Of a stretch of DNA of 64,000 bases, positions 15,671 through 23,246 are shown piece by piece. This DNA is from Thermicanus aegyptius DSM 12793 (lineage in GTDB: Bacteria > Bacillota > Bacilli > Thermicanales > Thermicanaceae). The position numbers were made by a program, and so were the translations under genes. The notes under the pieces were generated by a model. The model ran no database searches. It was not told where the DNA came from and was given only the letters and a program-made list of their open reading frames with translations. The stretch spans positions 2,146,420-2,210,419 of the forward strand of contig NZ_KI783301.1 in the NCBI RefSeq assembly GCF_000510645.1. Direction: 5' to 3'. The first letter of the stretch is position 1. Each line of letters opens with the position of its first letter.

Positions 15671-16183
15671 TTAATTCTTTTTTTTAAGAGCGGCAAGAGA
15701 GATTTCGATTTCCTTCAGCTTCTCTTCCAATCTCTTTTTCTCTTTCTCTAATCTCTTTTTCTCTTTCTCTAATTCTTGAATCCTTCCTTCAATCTCTAAT
15801 TCTTGACTCCTTCCTTCAATCCCAACATACTTTTTGGAGGCTTCGATCGCCTCTTCCGCGTTAGGATATTGCTCGATGACGATTTTTTCGTCATTTATTT
15901 CAACAACAACTCCATACCAACGGGTGGCAGAACGATTGCCGCCCCCGGTATAATAATCCGCCCCAAATTCTACAGGAACACCCACTTTAATCCCGTCTAC
16001 GAAGTAGAAATAGTTCCCGTGTGCCGGCTCCATAAAGAGACGCGCCAACCCGCCTGGAGCCTTTGGATCTTTCCGGATGATCGCCATCCAATTGCGGCCC
16101 CTACGGTGAGATTCGTAGACAGGGACGTTCAGCATAGCTCCTTGTTCTAAACGGCTTTCAAATTTTCGCATACGCTCTTCCAT
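15671..16183 (-). CDS. Hypothetical protein with C-terminal coiled coil, 170 aa
   Basis: A beta-rich N-terminal domain (MLNVPVYESHRRGRNWMAII) is followed by a C-terminal coiled coil of EKEKKRLEKEKKRLEEKL type (about residues 125-168). The coil is encoded by a nearly perfect tandem DNA repeat (about 15720-15810) that is prone to slippage. The ATG at 16183 follows GAGGTGACGATATA. A terminator hairpin lies directly upstream. Confidence 0.55.
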   Translation of the reverse strand: MEERMRKFESRLEQGAMLNVPVYESHRRGRNWMAIIRKDPKAPGGLARLFMEPAHGNYFYFVDGIKVGVPVEFGADYYTGGGNRSATRWYGVVVEINDEKIVIEQYPNAEEAIEASKKYVGIEGRSQELEIEGRIQELEKEKKRLEKEKKRLEEKLKEIEISLAALKKKN

Positions 16184-16197
16184 TATATCGTCACCTC

Positions 16198-16224
16198 AAA
16201 AAAAAGGGGGCATTTCGCCCCCTG
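16198..16224 (-). terminator. Intrinsic terminator within the operon
   Basis: On the minus strand GGGGGC-GAAAT-GCCCCC (16206-16222) is followed by eight T residues. It sits between two genes of the same direction, so it would reduce expression of the last two genes. Confidence 0.8.
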
Positions 16225-16226
16225 AT

Positions 16227-16616
16227 TTATTTTGCGTACAGCATATCTCCATTCGGCAGGTTATAAGCCCACCTACCCGAAACAGGAAGCCGGATCATCC
16301 CAGGGATTTCTTCCGGGTATGTCCAGGTCTCCCAGTTTCCTTGAAGCTGCCGCACGAAAGCAACCAAGGCTTGTTTTGGAGGAAGCGTATAAGTCGCTTC
16401 CTCAATGATTTCTCCATCGGAGCAAAGGCGGAAAATCGTCGATACCGCCTCACCCAACTCCTTTTTCTTTACGGAGAGATCAGCAAGCGCGTTTTCGACT
16501 TCCTTTACCCTCTCTAGTAGAATTTTTTTTTCGTTCTCCAGCACCTTTACCCTTTCCAGTAAAACTTTTTTTTCGTTCTCCAGCATGTTGATTCTTTCAT
16601 CTAACTCACTTATCAA
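16227..16616 (-). CDS. Hypothetical protein with N-terminal coiled coil, 129 aa
   Basis: Residues 1-55 form a leucine-zipper-like coiled coil with repeated LENEKK(V/I)LLERVK units. The C-terminal domain (IRLPVSGRWAYNLPNGDM) is unrecognised. The start codon is probably TTG at 16616 behind AAAGGGGGTAAGTGAG. Its coil resembles the coil of the next protein, so the two may form heteromers. Confidence 0.55.
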   Translation of the reverse strand: MISELDERINMLENEKKVLLERVKVLENEKKILLERVKEVENALADLSVKKKELGEAVSTIFRLCSDGEIIEEATYTLPPKQALVAFVRQLQGNWETWTYPEEIPGMIRLPVSGRWAYNLPNGDMLYAK

Positions 16617-16621
16617 CTCAC

Positions 16622-16987
16622 TTACCCCCTTTGTTTCCGAGACCGAGATTCAAATCTCAACGTCTCTTTTTTCTTGCCATAATGGGAGAGAACATCTTCT
16701 CCCCAACCAAGTTTTTTTAGGCTGGAGGCGGGGATGGTAAGATATTCCCACGGGTTCTCCCCTTCGATGGCGATGTCCTTCGCCATTTCTTTTAATTTTT
16801 CGGGGGTAAATTCCCATGAGACGGATGGGTAAAAATCCCATACTTTGTCTCCTGCTTCAATTGGGCTCACCTGTTTGACGAAGAGTTTCAGCTGCTCCTT
16901 TTTTGCTTTTAGAACAGCCTCCAATCGTTCAATTTCTTCAGCGATTTTGATCGCCTCTGCGTGGCCAGGAACTGGTACGACCGCCAT
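16622..16987 (-). CDS. Hypothetical protein, 121 aa
   Basis: The ATG at 16987 follows AGGAGGAATTTAC. An N-terminal helix (AIKIAEEIERLEAVLKAKKE) precedes a globular part with SWEFTPEKLKEMAKDIAIEG. It ends in a basic tail. No family is recognised. It lies between the RecB-like nuclease and the coiled-coil proteins. Confidence 0.55.
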   Translation of the reverse strand: MAVVPVPGHAEAIKIAEEIERLEAVLKAKKEQLKLFVKQVSPIEAGDKVWDFYPSVSWEFTPEKLKEMAKDIAIEGENPWEYLTIPASSLKKLGWGEDVLSHYGKKKETLRFESRSRKQRG

Positions 16988-17004
16988 GTAAATTCCTCCT
17001 TTTT

Positions 17005-17724
17005 TTAGTGGAATTTTTGGTAGCATTCCAAAACAAATGGGCAAAACTTGCACAAGGCCGAAGGTTTCGGCGGAAAAAATGAATCCCTTTCATCGGGAAA
17101 TATTTCCGCAAGGAAAACCTTGTCTTCGATTTCTTTTGCAAGTTTGAGCGCCCATTGTCTGGATGGTTCAATGGTTTCTTCGGTGAACAGGGCATAGGGG
17201 TTCGGATTTCTTTGCTGGAACCGTAAGAAGTAAAGATACCCGATCACCGATGAAACCTTTTTCATTTTCATCAGCGCCCATGCGTAAAGGGGTAACTGAT
17301 GATTTTTTAGTGCGTCGTAAGGTCTTCGGTTCGTTTTCCAATCAACAATGACCGGAACACCCGCCGGTCCGGTATAATAGTACAGGTCGGTGAATCCTTG
17401 GAGCACCGGACTATTCGGCGAATCTTCGAGAGGAAGTTCAAAATGGGTTTCCACTTTTCCCATCCCCTCTCTGACAGGAGCCCTTTCGACGAACCATTGA
17501 ACCTCTTGTACCGATACTTCAGGGTGAAATTCCGACTCCGCCAGTCCTTGGATGATGGCAACGTCTTTCTCTTCCCCCTGGATGATGAGCTCAATCGCCT
17601 TATGAACCGCCTTTCCCAAAGCCAGGGGTTTGGTCACCGGCTCCTCTCTTCCCTCCACATATTTGAGGTAAAAACGGAAAGGGCAGGTTTCGTAAAGTTT
17701 GAGGCGAGAGTAGGAGAAGATCAT
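17005..17724 (-). CDS. RecB/Cas4-like PD-(D/E)XK nuclease with Fe-S cysteines, 239 aa
   Basis: The catalytic motifs of the RecB nuclease family are visible: LGKAVHKAIE (GxxxH), GFTDLYYY (Asp), and IVDWKTNRRP (D-x-K). One cysteine near the N-terminus (CPFRFYLK) and three at the C-terminus (LCKFCPFVLEC) match the 4Fe-4S cluster of Cas4 and AddB nucleases. With the RecT-like annealase and SSB upstream, it probably provides the 5'-3' resection for single-strand annealing recombination. It overlaps the upstream zinc-finger gene by four nt. Confidence 0.85.
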   Translation of the reverse strand: MIFSYSRLKLYETCPFRFYLKYVEGREEPVTKPLALGKAVHKAIELIIQGEEKDVAIIQGLAESEFHPEVSVQEVQWFVERAPVREGMGKVETHFELPLEDSPNSPVLQGFTDLYYYTGPAGVPVIVDWKTNRRPYDALKNHQLPLYAWALMKMKKVSSVIGYLYFLRFQQRNPNPYALFTEETIEPSRQWALKLAKEIEDKVFLAEIFPDERDSFFPPKPSALCKFCPFVLECYQKFH

Positions 17725-17921
17725 TTTTCTTCTCCATCCTCGGCAGGGGAAGATTTATTCTCTTTAGAGAAGTAATCTTCCATTTCACACCAAAGACAAA
17801 GCCCCTTGCGGATATCCAGGTCTCCGTTTAGAGACCCATAATATCCGCCCGTTGCGACACCATAAGAGGTGCCGCAACGTTCGCAAATAAGATTTACAAA
17901 CAGACGTGTCACGAAACCCAC
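17721..17921 (-). CDS. Small zinc-binding protein, 66 aa
   Basis: Two Cys pairs, CERC and CLWC, about 26 residues apart suggest a zinc ribbon. The stop overlaps the start of the nuclease gene (ATGA) and its start overlaps the end of the next upstream gene, so all three are translationally coupled. Function is unknown. Confidence 0.6.
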   Translation of the reverse strand: MGFVTRLFVNLICERCGTSYGVATGGYYGSLNGDLDIRKGLCLWCEMEDYFSKENKSSPAEDGEEK

Positions 17922-18502
17922 CTTCTTCCGTCAGCCAGGAATTCCTCTTGGTCAAGGAGCATATCGATGTATTCATCTGATTCTTGATATTCTAGCTCCT
18001 TGTATCCGTATTCTTCCAATTTTTTCGAGACTTCCTTTACGTCAGCCTGAATTTTTTGCTCAATTTTCTTTAAGAAGATGCTGACGAAAGGGTAGTCATC
18101 TTGATACAAACGATCCGAATCAACCACCACTTCCATCGTATTGTAGTGGTTATAATAACTCCCAATGCGGTTTATTCGGATCTCAACTCCAGATGCTTTA
18201 GAAATTCTTTCCCAACGGCGAAATTCTTTTTCTGTCAATAGCCGTTTAAGGAGTTTATCTGGGTCGTTTAGTTTGCCATAAAACGCAACCCCATCCCCTT
18301 GGCTGTGGGAAAGCCTCCAATATACCTCAACGCCCCCGTATCCGAGATCGTTGAGAACTTCTTCCATATATTCAGTAATGATTTGGGGTTCGTAATTTAA
18401 CCCCCATTCCCTATATAGATTCCTTGCCCTATTTTTCGCTTTTTCTGATAGTTCCTCATAGCGAAAGATTTTTACTTCAATTTTTACTTCAATGGTTCTC
18501 AT
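17909..18502 (-). CDS. Phage/plasmid-type hypothetical protein, 197 aa
   Basis: The N-terminal FRYEELSEKAKNRARNLYRE and the later WRLSHSQGDGVAFYG are reminiscent of a family of phage proteins with a 'fsgfwsQGDGa'-like motif. Function is unknown. The ATG at 18502 follows GAAGGAGGTTAAAAAAA. It lies between SSB and the nuclease. Confidence 0.6.
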   Translation of the reverse strand: MRTIEVKIEVKIFRYEELSEKAKNRARNLYREWGLNYEPQIITEYMEEVLNDLGYGGVEVYWRLSHSQGDGVAFYGKLNDPDKLLKRLLTEKEFRRWERISKASGVEIRINRIGSYYNHYNTMEVVVDSDRLYQDDYPFVSIFLKKIEQKIQADVKEVSKKLEEYGYKELEYQESDEYIDMLLDQEEFLADGRRWVS

Positions 18503-18528
18503 TTTTTTTAACCTCCTTCTTTTTTTGA

Positions 18529-18561
18529 CGTTCTCCCCAGCCGTAAAGACCGGGGAGAACG
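18529..18561. other. Intercistronic hairpin
   Basis: CGTTCTCCCC and GGGGAGAACG form a strong stem between ssb and the 197-aa gene. No T-run follows on either strand, so an mRNA stability or processing role is more likely than termination. The sequence GACGTTCTCCCCAGCC is partly shared with 30590-30605. Confidence 0.5.
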
Positions 18562-18598
18562 GCGAATTGTTTTAATTGGGACGCGTTTTATCTACAAC

Positions 18599-19012
18599 TT
18601 AAAACGGTAGATCATCATCGCTAATCGCAAGCGACTCGCCCGCTAACGGGTCTGAAGTATTTTCTCGGGCGGAAACAGTATTCCCGTTATTTTGTTTGGG
18701 CTGGAGGAAGCGGACATTATCCGCTACAACCTCTGTAACATAAACACGGCGGCCTTCCTGATTGTCGTAGTGCCGTGTCTGGATACGGCCCTCAACGGCG
18801 GTTAGATGTCCTTTCTTGAGGTAATTGGCGCACACTTCCGCCAACTGTCTCCATGTTAGAATTTGGATAAAATCTGCTTCCCTTTCCCCTTGAGAGTTCG
18901 TAAAGTTCCGCTCCACCGCCAAGGTGAACCGGGTCACGGCCACCCCAGACGGGGTGTAACTAAGTTCCGGGTCTTTCGTCAGACGCCCGATTAAAACAAC
19001 ATGATTCAGCAT
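18599..19012 (-). CDS. ssb: Single-stranded DNA-binding protein, 137 aa
   Basis: SSB coats single-stranded DNA and recruits repair proteins through its acidic tip. The OB-fold begins [17 protein letters not shown] and contains the typical [14 protein letters not shown] and [11 protein letters not shown] segments. The C-terminal tip DDDLPF is intact. The linker is short. It belongs to the RecT-nuclease operon. Confidence 0.95.
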   Translation of the reverse strand: MLNHVVLIGRLTKDPELSYTPSGVAVTRFTLAVERNFTNSQGEREADFIQILTWRQLAEVCANYLKKGHLTAVEGRIQTRHYDNQEGRRVYVTEVVADNVRFLQPKQNNGNTVSARENTSDPLAGESLAISDDDLPF

Positions 19013-19040
19013 TTTAATCTCCTTTCTTTTTCAGCCGGGC

Positions 19041-19631
19041 TTATCCCGCCCGGCGGGGAGTTTTAAAAGAGTTCAAAACGGGTTTCAAAATTGAAATTCC
19101 CGTTTCGCGCTCTCTTTTTTTGATCAGTAAAATTGCTTTTTCTTTCTCGCTGGAACGGATTCCAAATTCAAGGAGTTTCTTGGCTTGCTCGATTTCTTTC
19201 CGAACAAACTCGTTCCATTCTTTCCGGACAAGATTTTTTGCTCTCGCCGCAAACTCCCTGTCCCGTTCTTCCAATGCGATCCAATCCGGCCTTCGGCTGT
19301 AACCTAAAAGCCTGTATTGCCTCGTTGTGAGTGTTTCCGCCTCGTGCTTTCTGGAAACCTTCCGACCGCCGTAGTGCCGTTTGACGACTTCGGCTTCGGG
19401 GATGCCTTCTAAAAGTGAGACGAAGCGGAACACCCCGCCCGATTCCCCACAAAACCAACACTTGAACACCTGGGCTTCGGTGTTCAAGGAGAGATAATAC
19501 CTTTTTTGTTTGTGAGGTTTAGAATCCTCATGGCAGAAAGGACATTTCGCGAGTGTTTCCTTTCTGCCGTAAGTTTTTGGATCAATAATGATCCCGTGTT
19601 GTTCCGCAATTTCAAGTATAGAAGGGAGCAT
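19041..19631 (-). CDS. CHC2-type zinc-finger protein (primase-like N-terminus), 196 aa
   Basis: The first 90 residues match the zinc-binding domain of DnaG-type primases: KCPFCHED, YYLSLNTE, and FKCWFCGESGG, with Cys-Cys-Cys-Cys instead of Cys-His-Cys-Cys. The rest is a basic helical region with no Toprim domain, so it cannot be a complete primase. It may deliver a template-recognition function to another replication protein. It starts two nt after the RecT gene's stop. Confidence 0.75.
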   Translation of the reverse strand: MLPSILEIAEQHGIIIDPKTYGRKETLAKCPFCHEDSKPHKQKRYYLSLNTEAQVFKCWFCGESGGVFRFVSLLEGIPEAEVVKRHYGGRKVSRKHEAETLTTRQYRLLGYSRRPDWIALEERDREFAARAKNLVRKEWNEFVRKEIEQAKKLLEFGIRSSEKEKAILLIKKRERETGISILKPVLNSFKTPRRAG

Positions 19632-19633
19632 TT

Positions 19634-20866
19634 TTATGCCCCCTTCACGTCTTGAAGCACGTTAAAACCGTTCTCCTCCCGGTAAACCATTTTGAAAGGC
19701 TTATCCCGGGGGATCTTTTTTACTTTCTCCTCATCACGTGAGACAAGGAGCAATTCTTCTCCCGTTGAGACGTTCCTTACATTTAAAATAAAGTAAGGAA
19801 CCCCCTTGGGTGTTTTCTTTCCCTCCTCTTTTACAAGAAGATACATCTCCTCTTGAGATGAAGCGGATTCCGCCGGAGTAACCTCACTTTCTTCCGATTC
19901 CGTTTCGTTCGCCAAAACGGATTCCAGGATGTATGTCAATTCTCCCTTTCCGTTTGTAACCGTCCGGTATTTCATGCGGAACGGTTTATCGGCGGGGATC
20001 TTTTTCGCCTCATCCATTGACTCCCCTTGAGGAGCGAAGAGAACGAGTTTTTCCCCGGTCGTCTGATTGACGACCGTAATAAACAGGTATTTTACTCCGT
20101 TACCCTTTTCTTTCTCCTCCATCCCGAGGAGCTTAAACTCATTGACTTTATCTCCTTCAGCCTCTTTCGAAGCAGACTCTTCAATCGAAGAAGTCTCTTC
20201 AGAAGAAGAAGCCGCTTCTGCTGTTTCCTCGATGGTAAGCGGGCTGGAGTCAGGGACACTATCCGCATTATTCAAAACGACTTCTGTATGCTTCGGAGTA
20301 TCCTCTTCACCCATTTCTTCCGGAATATAAAATCCGGAAAGAATTGGGAATTGACGACGCAAGGCAAAGGTTTCTGCCACCTTTTGAATCATGACAGCCG
20401 GATATTGCTGCCATGTTTGGGAGGATGCGTTTGCCTTGAAATATTCGTCGAATTCGACGAATACGACAACAGGATCAAAGCGCTTGTGTTTCAACACGGC
20501 ATAAGAGCCGATAATTTTTCCACGCTTAGATCCGAACTTGTGATGAACCAACGCCTTAGTTGGTTCAATCTCTAGATCATCCCCCTCCCTTGCTACGGAG
20601 GAGATTGGCGGCCCCACGTAGTCAGGTGACATAGTGGCCGCTTTTAACATGGCATCCCTCGTGACAATAAACTTGACTTGAGGTTTGCCCGTTTTTTTGG
20701 AGACGTATTTCGAAAAAACCACATCTCCTTCGATAGGATTCAGACCTGAGATTTCACAACGCTCGATGAAAAGCTCCGATTCTTCCTTCGTTCCCCCTTG
20801 AGGGAGCACAAAGAATTTCCAGATAAGCTCTTTTTGCTTATCCGAAAACTGGATCTTTTTTTCCAT
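19634..20866 (-). CDS. recT-like: RecT/Bet-family single-strand annealing protein with duplicated C-terminal domain, 410 aa
   Basis: Residues about 1-190 match phage recombination protein Bet of the RecT family: LFIERCEISGLNP, FIVTRDAMLKAA, WQQYPAVMIQKVAETFALRR and FPILSGFYIPEEMGE. An acidic Ser/Glu-rich linker follows. Unusually, the C-terminus carries two copies of a domain of about 75 residues (about 240-320 and 340-410), recognisable by KIPADKPFRMKYR and KIPRDKPFKMVYR. The duplicated part could bind nucleic acid or SSB. It is the first gene after leader L3, with a strong GGAGGAAAGATGG start. Confidence 0.85.
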   Translation of the reverse strand: MEKKIQFSDKQKELIWKFFVLPQGGTKEESELFIERCEISGLNPIEGDVVFSKYVSKKTGKPQVKFIVTRDAMLKAATMSPDYVGPPISSVAREGDDLEIEPTKALVHHKFGSKRGKIIGSYAVLKHKRFDPVVVFVEFDEYFKANASSQTWQQYPAVMIQKVAETFALRRQFPILSGFYIPEEMGEEDTPKHTEVVLNNADSVPDSSPLTIEETAEAASSSEETSSIEESASKEAEGDKVNEFKLLGMEEKEKGNGVKYLFITVVNQTTGEKLVLFAPQGESMDEAKKIPADKPFRMKYRTVTNGKGELTYILESVLANETESEESEVTPAESASSQEEMYLLVKEEGKKTPKGVPYFILNVRNVSTGEELLLVSRDEEKVKKIPRDKPFKMVYREENGFNVLQDVKGA

Positions 20867-20929
20867 CTTTCTTCCTCCTTTTTGATTTATTTAAAAGCCT
20901 TCACCCAATGAAAAAGGGTATAGGCTTAT

Positions 20930-21181
20930 AAACAAAAAAAAGCGATCCCTGCATTTAGCAGAAATCGCCATTTTTAACAAATTAAAGGCCTGGTTTTACA
21001 GGCCTGTTTTTTTACAAAAAAATATGCGCATACCTTCTCTTTCGAGAAGATTTTTGTTTTCCTTCTCCCTGTAATGGAAGATGGAAAAATCATACTACCT
21101 TCTCCTCCCCGAATGGGAGAAGAAGAGTTTGAGTCCAAATCACTGTAGTATTATTATAACCTTCTCTATTTTTTATTGCAA
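20930..21181 (-). promoter_or_regulatory. Repeated operon leader, copy L3
   Basis: The minus-strand promoter has TTGCAA at 21176-21181, a 17-nt spacer and TATAAT at 21153-21158, and reads on into AATACTACAGT exactly as in L1. It is followed by CTTCTCCC...GGAGAAGG and CTTCCATTACAGGGAG hairpins, a TATGCGCATA palindrome, a GGCCTG/CAGGCC hairpin and the GGCGATTTCTGCT terminator-like hairpin. It precedes the RecT-SSB-nuclease operon. The rest of 20867-21273 holds no gene. Confidence 0.8.
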
Positions 21182-21245
21182 GAGGAGCGAATAAGATATT
21201 CCGTGTTTATTTTTAATTTTGCGCTCATATGTTCTGTTAAATGCT

Positions 21246-21273
21246 AAAAAAAATGCCGGGGTGATTTCCGGCC
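21246..21273 (-). terminator. Terminator after virD4
   Basis: On the minus strand GCCGG-AAATCACC-CCGGC (21255-21272) is followed by ATTTTTTTT, immediately after the coupling-protein stop codon. It ends the 27.3-21.3 kb operon. Confidence 0.8.
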
Positions 21274-22977
21274 TCAGCCATAAATATTTTTGTAGTGATA
21301 TGCCTCTAAAAAGAACGGCGGAAGGTTACGCGCCATGACCATAATTTTTCCTTCCGGTATCATTCTCGCTTCAGCCGCCGTTAAAAGTTCAACACGCGTA
21401 TCTTTCCTTGTGGTGCTGTAGCCTGATATTCTTGACGCATACTCGGCGGTTTCCCCGGAACTTCCCGGATAATATATCTTTGTCTTGAGGTTGTTAATAA
21501 TATCCTTCTGTTCGTGCTCGCTGTATTCCCTCGATAGTTGTTCTATACCCTGAAGTGCAACACATAAGGATATCTTCCTGGATCTTAACGTTGCAGCCAT
21601 TTGTGCGAACCCCGGTATTTTACCAATGTTCGGAAACTCATCAAGTAGGAAGAAGATCGGGTTCCCGTCTATATCTGCAATGTGCTCGATGGATTGCCAG
21701 AAAAATGTTGCCATGAGCGGTTTTAGAATATGCGCCTTTCGTTCCGGTATCCTTACAAAAATGACTGTCGATTTCGTTCGGATTGATTTAAAAGAGATTG
21801 TGTTCTCTTTCTTAGCAATCTCGCTTACATCTGGTCGCGCGAATATTTGTACTGAAGATGTGAGAACTGTACGGATAGAGCCTGCCGTTTCAGGGGATTC
21901 GAGTGATTGTGTGTAGGTGAGATAACGGTCTAATGCGGTTCCGCCGATGTATTCGATGATCTCTTTCTTTGCTTCTTCCGGTAGATAAGTGACAAAGTTT
22001 GCCGCTTCGTCTATCGTTCCAAGTCCTCCTTCACTTAGAAATCTGCGAAGGTATCTCGCCGTTTCTTTACCTCCACCTTTTTCTTTGAGGCCATTGGTTA
22101 TATGTCTTATCATCTTCACCATTTCATCATTCGAAAACCTTGATAGCGCTTTGGTCGCGTATAACGAGGCTTCCCAAAGAGGTTTGGCAAAGTTTATCCA
22201 TTGGGTATCCCCCCCTCTACCTTCAGGGTCATAACCGTTTTTAAGCACGATATCCGCGATGTCTGCGATCTCTGCTTCCGATTCGATCAGTCTCAAAGGG
22301 TCATAGCCGGAAGATATTTCGGGCTGGAAGGGGGAGAAGGTGTAGGTTTCCCATCCTTCTTTTCGCAGTTTTTCTGCTGTGAGTGATTCAAGCTCCCCCT
22401 TCGGATCGGTCACGATAACAGATGTATTTTTTGGCAAAGATAAAAGATTTGGGATAAAAAATGTACTGCTTTTCCCCGATCCGGTCGGCCCGATGATCGC
22501 GATATGCTCAAAGCTGTATCTGGCCGATAGTCTCACAGGTTCTAACCCTCTCATTTTCTTCTTGCCGCCAATGATCACTCCATCGTTTCCGAGAAGTGTT
22601 TTTGCTTCATCCAAGCTGCCCCATTCGCTTGTTCCCGCCGATGACGCTGTTCTATTCTTGATCCAAAGGTCTCGCCGCCATCTTTTGTACGTCGGATAGA
22701 AATGCTTTATTACGTTTCTTACGCCTATGGCTATAAGTAGTAAAATGATGACCCCTACACCAAGAATGATTCCATCTCCATTTTGAAGCTTTCCCACGCC
22801 TGTTATGGTTCCGATGAATCGAAAAATAAGTTTAAACCCGGCAGTCAGAATACCATCATTTGTTTTCGTGAACAGCTGAAGCAGGATGCCATATATCAGG
22901 CTTTGGATGAGAAGATAGATGATAATCGCTAAAATAACGGCTATTGCGATTAACTTTTTCTTTGGATTCTTCTCCAT
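21274..22977 (-). CDS. virD4-like: VirD4/TraG-type conjugative coupling protein, 567 aa
   Basis: Coupling proteins are inner-membrane ATPases that bring DNA and protein substrates to a type IV secretion channel. Two N-terminal membrane segments (about 8-35 and 65-90) precede the ATPase domain with Walker A GPTGSGKSST, Walker B IFFLLDEFPNIG and the TraG-typical LVALQGIEQ-like ALQGIEQLSREYS. It is complete. It lies downstream of three genes whose products share a C-terminal tail, separated from them by a small gene and a terminator-like hairpin. A second coupling-type ATPase is encoded at 43-44.8 kb. Confidence 0.92.
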   Translation of the reverse strand: MEKNPKKKLIAIAVILAIIIYLLIQSLIYGILLQLFTKTNDGILTAGFKLIFRFIGTITGVGKLQNGDGIILGVGVIILLLIAIGVRNVIKHFYPTYKRWRRDLWIKNRTASSAGTSEWGSLDEAKTLLGNDGVIIGGKKKMRGLEPVRLSARYSFEHIAIIGPTGSGKSSTFFIPNLLSLPKNTSVIVTDPKGELESLTAEKLRKEGWETYTFSPFQPEISSGYDPLRLIESEAEIADIADIVLKNGYDPEGRGGDTQWINFAKPLWEASLYATKALSRFSNDEMVKMIRHITNGLKEKGGGKETARYLRRFLSEGGLGTIDEAANFVTYLPEEAKKEIIEYIGGTALDRYLTYTQSLESPETAGSIRTVLTSSVQIFARPDVSEIAKKENTISFKSIRTKSTVIFVRIPERKAHILKPLMATFFWQSIEHIADIDGNPIFFLLDEFPNIGKIPGFAQMAATLRSRKISLCVALQGIEQLSREYSEHEQKDIINNLKTKIYYPGSSGETAEYASRISGYSTTRKDTRVELLTAAEARMIPEGKIMVMARNLPPFFLEAYHYKNIYG

Positions 22978-23004
22978 TTAATCTCCTCCTTTTACCGTCT
23001 CTTA

Positions 23005-23042
23005 AAAAAAAGAAACCCCGTTTACGAAATGGGGTTTCTTAA
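23005..23042 (-). terminator. Terminator between the tagged-protein genes and virD4
   Basis: On the minus strand AAGAAACCCC pairs with GGGGTTTCTT (arms about 23011-23041), followed by TTTTTT. It overlaps the end of the 57-aa gene. Read-through would be needed for cotranscription of virD4. Confidence 0.75.
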
Positions 23043-23195
23043 TTTGAAAGTGATTTTGTTATTAACTTTTTTCGTCTCTTCTTTTGTCTCTTCAATTTTT
23101 TGCGTCAATCCCGTGCTTACAGTTTCTTGTGGCTTTCCTCCTTCTAATTCCGCAAGCAACCGTTCTATCTCTGGCGTGATTTTTGATCTTTTCAT
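23022..23195 (-). CDS. Small hypothetical protein, 57 aa
   Basis: The short gene begins MKRSKITPEIERLLAELEGG and ends with KITFKLRNPIS. It is charged, predicted helical, and lies between the tagged-protein genes and virD4. Translation would start from an AAAGGAGG that is separated from the ATG by a perfect GC hairpin (see 23200-23243). No family is recognised and it lacks the shared tail. Confidence 0.6.
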   Translation of the reverse strand: MKRSKITPEIERLLAELEGGKPQETVSTGLTQKIEETKEETKKVNNKITFKLRNPIS

Positions 23196-23199
23196 CGAA

Positions 23200-23243
23200 T
23201 CACGCGGCGCCCGTTTAGGAATAGGCGCCGCTTCCTCCTTTCT
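23200..23243 (-). repeat. SD-hairpin-start element
   Basis: On the minus strand AAAGGAGGAA is followed by the perfect hairpin GCGGCGCC...GGCGCCGC (23231-23204), then GTGATTCGATG. Folding the hairpin leaves about ten nt between the ribosome binding site and the ATG. The GTGA right after the hairpin matches the NTGA-type target motif of IscB/IsrB elements. Architecture matches 931-980, 38270-38327 and the IsrB right end. Confidence 0.55.
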
Positions 23244-23246
23244 TTG

